Part shown: piece after piece, positions 32,992 to 40,269 of the stretch
How positions within the stretch are numbered: position 1 is the first letter of the stretch
How the letters are laid out: each line of letters opens with the position of its first letter
NCBI GenBank assembly: GCA_011389515.1
Contig: JAABUA010000026.1
Location: 1 to 40,269 of the forward strand
DNA from: Desulfobacteraceae bacterium
Lineage (GTDB): Bacteria > Desulfobacterota > Desulfobacteria > Desulfobacterales > Desulfosalsimonadaceae
Reading direction: 5' to 3'
Length of the DNA stretch: 40,269 nucleotides
Position numbers and translations under genes: made by a program
The notes under the pieces: generated by a model
What the model saw: the letters and a program-made list of their open reading frames with translations, nothing else
Told to the model about the DNA's origin: nothing
The model's database searches: none

Positions 32992-35535
32992 TCAGTCCTT
33001 TTTTGTTTCCGTGTCTGCGGCAGGATACTTAATGATCCTTGCTTCTGCGATCTGCCCCTCTGAGAGCCCCAGTGCTTCCCGCAGCACTACGGCCGGGCGG
33101 ATGCCGCTTCCGGGCCGGTTGTCCAGGCAAAGTTCTATGATACCGGGCTGTGTCTGTGAAATATCCAGCACCCGCTGCTTCATGTCCACTGTTTTTTCTT
33201 CCCCCCTGGCGGTTTTCTGCGTGTATGGAAAAGATTTTGCAGACGTAAATTGACGGATGCGTTCCGGGTCGATCGTTTCTTGGAGGCGCACCCGGTACCG
33301 GAGCGAATCCGGCGCACCACCGGCCTCTTTCCGGCTTATAAAGCGGCACGAGGTGATTTCAAGGCCTTGGGGAAGCTCCCGGTTTATGTCGGATATTACG
33401 CAATCGGCATCAAGGGTTTCCTGAACCGTAATATAAACGGTTTCCTGCATGCTTTCAATACCCACAGGGAGTGCATCCGTAAAAGTTATTTTCGCCTTGG
33501 GGTGAAAACCGGCGGAAAAAACGATCGGCAAACCCGCGCGGTTAATCGCCCGCAAAAACACGTTGACCTGCTCTAAGTGGCTGAAAAAACGCGCCTGTCC
33601 GGTACGCTTGAAGGTCAGCTGCAATTGACGGTTTTCGGAATCGCGATCCTCCTTATCCGGCTTCTCCGAGCGGTCCGGTTCTTCGGAAAAAGACGGAATT
33701 TCCCCTTGTGACGAAATTGGCAGGATGGTCTCAAAATCACACACCCCGCAGCCGGAACACTCCCCGTTTCTGCAGTCCGCCGTGGACAGTTCCTCCATCG
33801 CCCGTTTGTATTCCGCTTCTAAAAAATCCCGGGAAACGCGCACATCAATATGGTCCCACGGAAGCGGGGCCGTTGTATCGGTGGTTTTCAGGGCAAGTTT
33901 CTCCGGATCGATGCCCGACTGATTCATGGCGTCCAGCCACCGGGGATACCGGAAAGAATCGGTCCATCCGTCAAATCGGCAGCCATTGTTGTACGCGGCA
34001 ACGAGTAGACCCGACAGGCGGCGATCCCCCCTGGCGAAGACGCCTTCCATGAGACTGGTTTCCGGGTTTTGCCACTTGAAGCCGATCCCTGGTATTTTCA
34101 GTTCCCGGCGAAGCCGCTCGATGCTGCCTTTCGTGGTCTCGAGATCCGTCTGCCTTGCCCATTGGAACGGCGTGTGAGATTTTGGAATAAATGCGGCAAC
34201 GCTGGCATTGATTTTAAAATGTCCCTTGCCGCCGGGCCGGATGCGTTTCAGGCGTTTGACCAGGTGGACGATGGCGTCTATGTCTTCGTCCGTTTCAGTG
34301 GGAAGTCCGATCATGAAATAGAGTTTGACCAGGTTCCAGCCCAAACCAAAGGCATCGGTGGTGGTCTGTATGATTTCATCTTCGGTGATATTTTTATTGA
34401 TGACAGCGCGCATCCGTTCGCTGCCGGCCTCCGGGGCGATGGTAAAACCGGTTTTTCTCACTTTGCGGATCTGCTCCATGAGCTCGCCCGATATCGACCC
34501 CGCACGGAAAGAGGGGATGGACAGGGCGATCCGCCTTTTGGCGTAGCGCTTCATGAGATATGTCATCAGGGGGGAAATGCAGCTGTAATCGCCGGTGCTC
34601 AAGGACAGAAGGGAAAGATCTTCGTATCCGGTGGAACAAAGGCTCTTATGCGCGAGATCAACGACCCGGGAAAAGGCGCGTTCCCGGACCGGCCGGTAGA
34701 TCATTCCCGCCTGGCAGAAACGGCATCCCCGGGTGCATCCCCTAGCAATTTCAAGCCGCAGCCGATCGTGCACGGGCTTGCCAAAGGGGAGTACCGGCGC
34801 GTCGGGAAACGCCGCCGCGTCAAGGTTCCCCACAATCGCCCGCGTAATTTTTTCATGCCCGGCAACCGTTGGCGTCAGCACCTGTCGGTCCTGGCCGTCG
34901 CGGGAAACAGTAAAAAAGGAAGGCACGTAAACCCCCTCGATGCCGGCCCATCGCCGTAAAAGCGATTGCCTGTCCCGGCCGCCGGCTTCTTTCCATTCAA
35001 TAGCCGCCCGCGCCATGTCTACAATAACGGTCTCGCCGTCCCCCACCACCATGGCATCGAAAAAGTCCGCCACCGGCTCCGGGTTGACCGTGCAGGGGCC
35101 GCCTGCAATGATCAGCGGATGGCGATCATCCCGTGACGCTGCGTAAAAAGGTATCCCCGCAAGGTCGAGCATCAAAAGGATATTGGTATAGTTGAGTTCG
35201 TAGAGCAGGGAAAACCCGATGATATCAAATGCTGAAAGGGGGGTTTTGGTTTCCAGGGAAAACAGCGGCCGCTTTTCCGCCGCAAGAATCCCCGCCATAT
35301 CGTCCGCAGGCGCAAAGACCCGCTCGGCATACACATCGGGCTCCCGGTTCAGCACGTGATACAGGATCTGCATGCCGAAATGGGAAGTGCCGATATCGTA
35401 GAGGTCCGGGAACGCCAGGGCCATGTGCAGCCGGACATCCGCCGGATGCTTCATTATCGCGTTGATTTCGCTTCCCAGATACCGGCTCGGCCGGGTGACC
35501 CGGCCGAGAATGTCTTCCGGTGATTTTTCATCCAT
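32992..35535 (-). CDS. Radical SAM protein (TIGR03960-like) fused to a DUF2344 domain
   Basis: An 847-residue fusion. Residues 1 to about 240 resemble a B12-binding-like domain (MALAFPDLYDIGTSHFGMQI). The radical SAM core holds CTRGCRFC (Cys267, 271, 274), IAPEAGSERMRAVINK (367-382) and FMIGLPTETDEDI. A second cysteine group, CRNGECSGCGVC (588-599), resembles an auxiliary Fe-S ligand set and precedes a charged linker (about 608-636). Residues 638-847 are a DUF2344 domain (QLTFKRTGQARFFSHLEQVN). The family commonly lies beside rng, as here; its substrate is not established. It may act on RNA or ribosomes, by context. Confidence 0.88.
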   Translation of the reverse strand: MDEKSPEDILGRVTRPSRYLGSEINAIMKHPADVRLHMALAFPDLYDIGTSHFGMQILYHVLNREPDVYAERVFAPADDMAGILAAEKRPLFSLETKTPLSAFDIIGFSLLYELNYTNILLMLDLAGIPFYAASRDDRHPLIIAGGPCTVNPEPVADFFDAMVVGDGETVIVDMARAAIEWKEAGGRDRQSLLRRWAGIEGVYVPSFFTVSRDGQDRQVLTPTVAGHEKITRAIVGNLDAAAFPDAPVLPFGKPVHDRLRLEIARGCTRGCRFCQAGMIYRPVRERAFSRVVDLAHKSLCSTGYEDLSLLSLSTGDYSCISPLMTYLMKRYAKRRIALSIPSFRAGSISGELMEQIRKVRKTGFTIAPEAGSERMRAVINKNITEDEIIQTTTDAFGLGWNLVKLYFMIGLPTETDEDIDAIVHLVKRLKRIRPGGKGHFKINASVAAFIPKSHTPFQWARQTDLETTKGSIERLRRELKIPGIGFKWQNPETSLMEGVFARGDRRLSGLLVAAYNNGCRFDGWTDSFRYPRWLDAMNQSGIDPEKLALKTTDTTAPLPWDHIDVRVSRDFLEAEYKRAMEELSTADCRNGECSGCGVCDFETILPISSQGEIPSFSEEPDRSEKPDKEDRDSENRQLQLTFKRTGQARFFSHLEQVNVFLRAINRAGLPIVFSAGFHPKAKITFTDALPVGIESMQETVYITVQETLDADCVISDINRELPQGLEITSCRFISRKEAGGAPDSLRYRVRLQETIDPERIRQFTSAKSFPYTQKTARGEEKTVDMKQRVLDISQTQPGIIELCLDNRPGSGIRPAVVLREALGLSEGQIAEARIIKYPAADTETKKD

Positions 35536-35550
35536 TACTACTATGTATCC

Positions 35551-36312
35551 TTATTGCATGCTGGCCTGGACGAATTCCAGCGTCTGCCGGACATCCTCTT
35601 TAAAGAAGGCATCCATGCCGTCATGCCATTTTTTTTCGGCCAGCCGCGTGCGGATGCGGTCGGCAGCCTCTTTTCGCAAAAGCGTTTTCATTGCCATAAA
35701 CGGCCGGTTGGGCGTATCGATCCACTGGGAGACAACCTGTATGGCCCGAGGGATAAGCTCTTCCTCCGCCACGATTTCATCCATCAGCTTGAGTTCCCTG
35801 GCGCGGTATACGTCGACCATCTCCCCGAAAAACATGATATCCCGGAATTTCATATTGCTGTCGAACCCAAAGCGCATGACTTCGTGCTGGGCGACGGAAA
35901 GGGGAAGCCCGATCTTGATCTCGGTCATGCCGACCTTGATCTTGGGGTGGTCTTTTATGATCCGGTAATCCGCAGCCATGGAGTAGATCAGCCCCCCCGC
36001 GGCGCAGTGGCCGTTGATGGCGGCGACAACCGGCTTCCGGCAGGTAAAGAGGTTGGTCAGAACCGTTTCCTCAAATTCAAAAAAGGCGATTGCCTCGGCT
36101 TTGTCCTTGAAATTGATGAAAATCGGCAGATCAAACCCGCTGGAAAAAAACCGTCCGGCACCCGTCAGCACGATCCCCTTGGGAGAGGGGTTTTCGTCGG
36201 CCGCAAGCACGATTTCGTTCAGCTGTTCCAGCATTTCCCGGTTGATGGGATTGGTCTTGCCATTATGAAAGGTTACCACCAGCACATCGTCTTGCATCAT
36301 GGTTTCAAGCAT
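35551..36312 (-). CDS. Enoyl-CoA hydratase/isomerase family protein
   Basis: A 253-residue crotonase-fold protein. The oxyanion-hole parts are FFSSGFDL (55-62) and AAINGHCAAGGLIYSMAADYR (97-117). Glu131 in GMTEIKIGLPL lies where enoyl-CoA hydratases keep a catalytic glutamate; the second is not clearly placed, so hydratase, isomerase or another crotonase reaction is possible. ATG 36312 has GGAGG at good spacing; an in-frame ATG at 36324 would overlap that site. It is the first gene of a minus-strand run with the radical SAM gene 15 bases on. The SRP RNA gene lies divergent upstream. Confidence 0.88.
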   Translation of the reverse strand: MLETMMQDDVLVVTFHNGKTNPINREMLEQLNEIVLAADENPSPKGIVLTGAGRFFSSGFDLPIFINFKDKAEAIAFFEFEETVLTNLFTCRKPVVAAINGHCAAGGLIYSMAADYRIIKDHPKIKVGMTEIKIGLPLSVAQHEVMRFGFDSNMKFRDIMFFGEMVDVYRARELKLMDEIVAEEELIPRAIQVVSQWIDTPNRPFMAMKTLLRKEAADRIRTRLAEKKWHDGMDAFFKEDVRQTLEFVQASMQ

Positions 36313-36436
36313 GGATGCCTCCATTTTTTTATGTATAAGGTTGATGAACCCGTTAAAAGTCAGTCGAAAAAACACTTATACTTATCCAAAAACCCCCATT
36401 CGTCAAGAACCAAATCCGCAAGGCAAAAATCTCCTC

Positions 36437-36465
36437 TTGAAATCGGTTCAATAAGGTTTTATAGT
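36437..36465 (+). promoter_or_regulatory. Sigma70-type promoter for the SRP RNA
   Basis: TTGAAA (36437-36442), exactly 17 bases, TATAGT (36460-36465). The predicted start at about 36473 coincides with the 5' strand of the RNA's closing stem. Confidence 0.7.
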
Positions 36466-36472
36466 AATGATT

Positions 36473-36690
36473 CCGGTTGTGATAGGCGGGGCGGTAGCGG
36501 TGCCCTGCACCCGAAATCCGCTTATGCGGGGCCGAATTCCCTCCGAGAGGACATTAAGCGAAAAACAAAAGGCCGTTCCGGGCGGCCGCCGCGCAACAGG
36601 CACTTACGAACCTCGTCAGGTCCGGAAGGAAGCAGCGATAAGTAATGGCGCCTGTGTCGCGGATCGTTCCCGTCCGGATAACGGTCCGGC
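36473..36690 (+). ncRNA. ffs: Signal recognition particle RNA, long bacterial form
   Basis: The universal SRP domain is present: GTCAGGTCCGGAAGGAAGCAGC region at 36615-36636, flanked by complementary arms (ACTTA and TAAGT; GGCAC and related). Some 120 bases upstream, GGTAGCGGTGCCCTGCACCC (36493-36512) and GGGGCCGAATTCC (36528-36540) match the Alu-like 5' domain of the long Bacillus-type RNA, which the short E. coli 4.5S RNA lacks. CCGGTTGT (36473-36480) can pair with ATAACGG near the 3' end. A T run (36692-36697) follows. The exact ends are uncertain by about 10 bases. The RNA would bind Ffh to target proteins to the membrane. Confidence 0.88.
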
Positions 36691-36779
36691 GTTTTTTGCT
36701 GCCGTTCGACGGAGGGTTCACAACCGGATTTTTAAGTTCAGGCCCCGATCCTTCTTTATGAAATTGTCTTTTCCTCCCC

Positions 36780-36807
36780 TTGACAATCCTACATTTCGTC
36801 TTATTTT
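36780..36807 (+). promoter_or_regulatory. Probable promoter for grpE-dnaK
   Basis: TTGACA (36780-36785), 16-base spacer, TATTTT (36802-36807), about 100 bases before grpE. I see neither a CIRCE element nor a convincing sigma32 promoter in this A/T-rich gap. Confidence 0.45.
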
Positions 36808-36906
36808 GGTTGAGAATTGTAAATGGTTGAACTCGTTGAATAATTTCTGGTTTTTGAATTTTTCGGCAAACGGGCATTCCAGGCAGTTGAAATGGTGTGA
36901 AACGCT

Positions 36907-37584
36907 ATGGAAAAATTCGGAAAACATAAAAACCGGACGACAGAATCCGTGACGCAGGAAAAACGAAACAACAGGGATGAGCGTATGCATAAGGATGGCA
37001 GAAAAATCAACATTACCGAAAACCCTGAAGAGGAACAGGATCAAAAATCGCGGCAGGGCGGCGACGAGGAAGAAGGGGGCAACACCCCTGACATCGAGAC
37101 GCTGCGGGAAGACATTGCAAGCGCCCGTAAGGAAGCGTGCGAAAATAATGACCGGTTTTTACGGGTATGCGCCGAGCTTGAAAACTACAAAAAAAGAGCC
37201 CAGCGCCAGATGGATGATCACCGGAAGTTTTCCAATACGGAATTGATCAAGGACCTGCTTCCGGTGGTCGACAATCTTGAGCGCGCCGTGGAAGCGTACA
37301 GAGAAAACCGTCAGACCACGGAGGCGTGTATGTTTGAGGGCGTGGAAATGACGCTGAACGAGATCTTGAACATACTGAAAAAGTATAATGTTACGCAGGT
37401 TGACGCACACGGCAAACCATTCGACCCGAATTATCACGAGGCCGTAATGCAGGAAGAATCCGCGTCGCACCCTGAAAATACAGTCGTGAATGAACTGCAG
37501 AAAGGGTACCTGCTGCATGATCGCCTGATCCGGCCGGCAATGGTCGTGGTGTCAAAAGGTTCTTCAGCGGATAAAAAAGAATAA
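36907..37584 (+). CDS. grpE: Nucleotide exchange factor GrpE
   Basis: A 225-residue co-chaperone that releases ADP from DnaK. A long hydrophilic N-terminus (1 to about 60, rich in Glu, Asp, Lys) leads into the dimerising coiled coil. NDRFLRVCAELENYKKRAQR and ELIKDLLPVVDNLERAVEA are family hallmarks. The beta-wing domain has GKPFDPNYHEAVMQ and the end GYLLHDRLIRPAMVVVSKG. The ribosome site is weak before ATG 36907; ATG 36985 would give a shorter N-terminus and is possible. dnaK follows after 57 bases. Confidence 0.93.
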   Translation: MEKFGKHKNRTTESVTQEKRNNRDERMHKDGRKINITENPEEEQDQKSRQGGDEEEGGNTPDIETLREDIASARKEACENNDRFLRVCAELENYKKRAQRQMDDHRKFSNTELIKDLLPVVDNLERAVEAYRENRQTTEACMFEGVEMTLNEILNILKKYNVTQVDAHGKPFDPNYHEAVMQEESASHPENTVVNELQKGYLLHDRLIRPAMVVVSKGSSADKKE

Positions 37585-37641
37585 ATCGTAAGAAAACATA
37601 CGTACGAATACAGGATAAATATCAACAAGGAGGCTGAACCA

Positions 37642-39558
37642 ATGGGCAAGGTAATCGGAATTGATCTGGGAACAACAAACTCATGTGTTGCGATCCGGGA
37701 ACAAAAAGAGACCAAGGTTATCACCAACCCGGAAGGCGGAAGAACCACGCCGTCCGTGGTTGCCATTAACGATGACGGAGAAAGGCTGGTGGGCACGGTT
37801 GCCAAGCGCCAGGCCATTACAAACCCGGAAAACACGGTGTATGGCATTAAGCGGTTGATCGGCAGGAAATTCGAATCCTCGGAAGTCCAGAGGGATCTCA
37901 AGAACCTGCCGTTTAAAATAGAAAAGGCGAACAACGGGGATGTCCGTATCAACATCCAGCACAAGCAGTACAGCCCCGGCGAGGTGTCTTCATACATTCT
38001 CGGCTACATCAAGCGGTATGCCGAAGAATACGTCGGCGAAGAAATAACGGATGCGGTCATCACGGTACCGGCGTATTTTGACGACAACCAGCGCCAGGCC
38101 ACCAAGGATGCAGGAAAAATCGCGGGCTTGAACGTACTGCGCATCATCAACGAGCCCACGGCCGCCTCGCTGGCATACGGCCTGGACAAGAAAAAGGACG
38201 AGAAAATCGCCGTATTCGACTTTGGCGGCGGCACGTTCGATATCTCCATTCTAGAAATCGGCGAGGGGGTGTTCGAGGTCAAGGCCACCAACGGCGATAC
38301 CCACCTGGGCGGAGAGGATCTTGACCAGCGCATCATCAACTACCTGGCGGATGAATTCAAAAAAGAGTCCGCCATCGACATCCGTACGGATAAAATGGCG
38401 CTTCAGCGCCTCAAGGAAGCGGCTGAAAAAGCCAAGATCGAATTGTCTTCCTCCATGCAGACGGATGTGAACCTGCCGTTTATTACGGCGGACGCGTCCG
38501 GGCCCAAGCACATGAACATCAAGCTGAGCCGGGCCAAGCTGGAATCTTTGGTGGAAGACCTGCTCGACCGCCTGGAAGGGCCCTGCAGAACCGCGCTCAA
38601 GGATGCCGGCTTGACCGCTGATGATATTGATGAAGTCATCCTGGTCGGCGGCATGACGAGGATGCCGGCGGTGTATGATCGGGTGAAAAAGCTGTTCAAG
38701 AGGGAGCCGCACAAGGGAGTCAACCCGGATGAAGTCGTGGCCATTGGCGCCGCCATCCAGGGTGCGGTGCTTTCCGGTGATGTGAAAGACGTCCTGCTTC
38801 TTGATGTCACCCCGCTTTCCCTGGGTATTGAGACCCTCGGAGGCGTTATGACCAAGCTGATCGAGAAAAACACCACCATCCCGACCCGGAAGAGCCAGGT
38901 TTTCTCCACGGCCGAGGACAACCAGCGGGCCGTTACCATACACGTGCTCCAGGGTGAGCGGGAAATGGCGGCCAACAACAAGACGCTGGGCCGATTCGAG
39001 CTGACGGACATTCCTCCGGCGCCCCGCGGCATACCGCAGATCGAGGTCACCTTCGACATTGATGCCAACGGCATCGTCAATGTGTCGGCGGCAGACAAGG
39101 CTACGGGCAAGGAGCAGTCCATCCGGATTACGGCTTCCAGCGGCCTGAGCGAGGCGGAGATTGAAAAACTCATCAAGGATGCCGAGCAGCATGCCGAAGA
39201 GGACAAGAAAAAGCGGGCCCTTGTGGAGGCAAAGAACAATGCGGACTCTTTGATCTACTCGACCGAAAAGTCCATCAAGGAACTCGGCGACAAGGTGGAT
39301 TCCGAGACGAAAACCAAGGTCGAGGAAATCACCGGACGGCTTAAAAAAGCCATGGAGGGTGACAACCCCGAAGAAATTACCCGCATCAGCGAGGAGCTGC
39401 AGCAGGCTTCCCACAAGCTGGCCGAAACCATGTACCAGCAGGCGTCACAGGAAGGGGCTGCGCACGGCGCCGAAGGCGCCCAGCAGGCCAATCCTTCCTC
39501 TGAGGAAGAGGACGTGGTTGATGCGGATTTTGAAGAAGTCGACGAAAGCCGCAAATAA
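37642..39558 (+). CDS. dnaK: Chaperone protein DnaK (Hsp70)
   Basis: A 638-residue Hsp70. The ATPase domain (1 to about 383) opens with [13 protein letters not shown] (5-17) and includes [31 protein letters not shown] and [12 protein letters not shown]. The linker [19 protein letters not shown] leads to the substrate-binding domain. The lid ends in a Gly/Ala/Gln-rich stretch and the conserved acidic tail ([13 protein letters not shown]). A strong AAGGAGG site precedes the ATG. It pairs with grpE upstream; dnaJ is not in the window. A palindromic repeat and a long terminator hairpin follow. Confidence 0.97.
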   Translation: MGKVIGIDLGTTNSCVAIREQKETKVITNPEGGRTTPSVVAINDDGERLVGTVAKRQAITNPENTVYGIKRLIGRKFESSEVQRDLKNLPFKIEKANNGDVRINIQHKQYSPGEVSSYILGYIKRYAEEYVGEEITDAVITVPAYFDDNQRQATKDAGKIAGLNVLRIINEPTAASLAYGLDKKKDEKIAVFDFGGGTFDISILEIGEGVFEVKATNGDTHLGGEDLDQRIINYLADEFKKESAIDIRTDKMALQRLKEAAEKAKIELSSSMQTDVNLPFITADASGPKHMNIKLSRAKLESLVEDLLDRLEGPCRTALKDAGLTADDIDEVILVGGMTRMPAVYDRVKKLFKREPHKGVNPDEVVAIGAAIQGAVLSGDVKDVLLLDVTPLSLGIETLGGVMTKLIEKNTTIPTRKSQVFSTAEDNQRAVTIHVLQGEREMAANNKTLGRFELTDIPPAPRGIPQIEVTFDIDANGIVNVSAADKATGKEQSIRITASSGLSEAEIEKLIKDAEQHAEEDKKKRALVEAKNNADSLIYSTEKSIKELGDKVDSETKTKVEEITGRLKKAMEGDNPEEITRISEELQQASHKLAETMYQQASQEGAAHGAEGAQQANPSSEEEDVVDADFEEVDESRK

Positions 39559-39593
39559 GCCGGTAGTCGGTGGACAATAGACAGTAGAACGCA

Positions 39594-39657
39594 TCTCAAC
39601 ATTTGGATTTCGGTTCAAGACGGCAGCTAAGATATTGGGCCGAAAGACAATTTTGAG
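39594..39657. repeat. Palindromic repeat, copy 2 (outer element only)
   Basis: TCTCAACATTTGGATTTCGG and onward (39594-39620) and GATATTGGGCCGAAAGACAA onward to 39657 match the outer arms of the element at 5221-5348 with only a few differences. The inner 60-bp palindrome is absent. It lies 36 bases after the dnaK stop. Confidence 0.8.
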
Positions 39658-39663
39658 TCGGAA

Positions 39664-39723
39664 GCCGGTAGGAAAAGAATCGGGGCGGACATTATAAATC
39701 CGCCCCGCCTCTTTTCTTCCGGC
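39664..39723 (+). terminator. Terminator after grpE-dnaK
   Basis: A stem of CGGGGCGGA (39681-39689) and TCCGCCCCG (39699-39707) around a 9-base loop can be extended by GAAAAGA/TCTTTTC and GCCGG/CCGGC to 39664-39723. T-rich sequence (CTTTTTTGTTTTC) follows. Confidence 0.75.
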
Positions 39724-39768
39724 TTTTTTGTTTTCGGGGTTTTTTTATTGATCGTTCCTTTTACTTTT

Positions 39769-39792
39769 GGTATCAAAAAGAGTTTTGATACC
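39769..39792. promoter_or_regulatory. Inverted repeat upstream of the acyl-CoA synthetase gene, possible operator
   Basis: GGTATCAAAA (39769-39778) and TTTTGATACC (39783-39792) are perfect 10-bp inverted arms around AGAG. No T tract follows, so it looks more like a repressor site than a terminator. It lies about 65 bases before the ATG at 39857. Confidence 0.5.
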
Positions 39793-39856
39793 TCCGTAAA
39801 GTCGTCAGTTTTTAAACCCAAACGCTTCAATGTGTGTAACCTGGAGATCAAAATCG

Positions 39857-40269
39857 ATGCAGATAACGGAAATCCTGGCCCGCAATGCCAGAATGTACGG
39901 CGGCAAAACCGCGCTTATCGAGCGCGTCCCGGAAACCGGCGAACGCCACGAAATATCATGGCGCCGGTTTTACGGGCAATCAAACGCCCTGGCAAACTTT
40001 CTTCGCGCCGTCGGCATTGACAAGGACGACCGGGTGGTTTTGCTGATGACCAACTGCATCCAGTGGCTTCCCGTCTATTTCGGCATTCTGCAATCCGGGG
40101 CGATCGCAGTACCGCTTAATTTCCGGTTTGCTGCCGACGACATAAAGCGGTGCACCCTTTTGTGTGATGCAAAAGCTTTTGTTTTCGGCGCTGAATTTAT
40201 CGATCGGATCAATGCCGTCAAACCGTTTCTGGACCAGTGTGTCTCAACCTATATCTATTCGGGCCCGCC
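39857..40269 (+). CDS. Acyl-CoA synthetase (AMP-forming), N-terminal part (runs off window)
   Basis: The first 137 codons of an ANL-superfamily ligase: MQITEILARNARMYGGKTAL, then ISWRRFYGQSNALANFLRAV, DDRVVLLMTNCIQWLPVYFG and LQSGAIAVPLNFRFAADDIK. This is the N-terminal subdomain of fatty- or aryl-acid CoA ligases, which activate a carboxylate through an acyl-adenylate. The AMP-binding P-loop and the substrate pocket lie beyond the right edge, so the substrate cannot be judged. GGAG at 39843-39846 stands 10 bases before the ATG. The inverted repeat at 39769-39792 may control it. Confidence 0.85.
   Translation, partial: MQITEILARNARMYGGKTALIERVPETGERHEISWRRFYGQSNALANFLRAVGIDKDDRVVLLMTNCIQWLPVYFGILQSGAIAVPLNFRFAADDIKRCTLLCDAKAFVFGAEFIDRINAVKPFLDQCVSTYIYSGP

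Noticed and set aside
36700-36906. CIRCE or sigma32 heat-shock control before grpE
   Set aside because: No TTAGCACTC-N9-GAGTGCTAA element and no convincing sigma32 -35/-10 pair were seen.
38251-39414. Minus-strand open frame of 387 codons opposite dnaK
   Set aside because: Long antisense frames are common opposite dnaK because of its codon bias; no ribosome site or recognisable protein.

Overview
This 40.3 kb window is bacterial chromosome, densely packed (nearly all bases in genes, many 1-17 nt overlaps). It looks like a sulfate-reducing or syntrophic member of the Desulfobacterota (former Deltaproteobacteria, Desulfobacterales-like). That placement is inferred from gene content: LL-diaminopimelate aminotransferase, a class III (oxygen-sensitive) ribonucleotide reductase with its activase, beta-oxidation type genes, a Met8-like siroheme enzyme next to a CcsA/HemX-like protein, tandem PilT-type ATPases, and Gram-negative lipoprotein and periplasmic thiol proteins. 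No single marker fixes the genus.

Layout. 1-1906 (minus): DHH phosphoesterase, precorrin-2 dehydrogenase, start of a HemX/CcsA-like gene. 2040-5194 (plus): a short promoter-terminator unit, then pabA and a fused pabB-pabC. 5355-6581 (minus): dapL, divergent from tilS-ftsH-folP-coaX (6812-11830, plus). 11916-15414 (minus): yggT, two PilT-type ATPases, a zinc-ribbon/degenerate-receiver protein and a 55-residue protein overlapping it. 15664-18659 (plus): proC, ccdA, a thioredoxin-like protein, a Nudix hydrolase. 18648-18944 (minus): small membrane protein. 19154-24675 (plus): ChaN-like lipoprotein, nrdDG behind an NrdR-type operator, an acyl-CoA dehydrogenase and a small membrane protein. 24745-31185 (minus): the conserved rpmH-rnpA-yidD-yidC-jag-mnmE series, then a YkgJ-like cysteine-cluster protein and a hypothetical protein, with a perfect parS centromere site just after mnmE. 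31383-36312 (minus): RNase G, a radical SAM/DUF2344 protein, an enoyl-CoA hydratase-like protein. 36437-40269 (plus): the gene for a long-form SRP RNA, grpE-dnaK, and the start of an acyl-CoA synthetase.

How it fits together. Most of the window is housekeeping: folate (pabA, pabBC, folP), CoA (coaX), lysine (dapL) and proline (proC) synthesis; tRNA modification (tilS, mnmE); membrane protein biogenesis and quality control (SRP RNA, yidC, yidD, ftsH); chaperones (grpE-dnaK); anaerobic dNTP supply (nrdDG). parS and the rpmH-mnmE gene order suggest the window lies in the origin-proximal part of the chromosome, although no dnaA, parAB or oriC is visible.

Less ordinary signals are: the parS site, a likely AUA start codon for yidD, the NrdR double operator, three families of short palindromic or interspersed repeats (one nested in another), an asparagine-for-aspartate pseudo-receiver with an overlapping micro-gene next to the PilT pair, and an acyl-CoA dehydrogenase whose usual catalytic glutamate is threonine. 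I saw no obvious new defence or mobile system.
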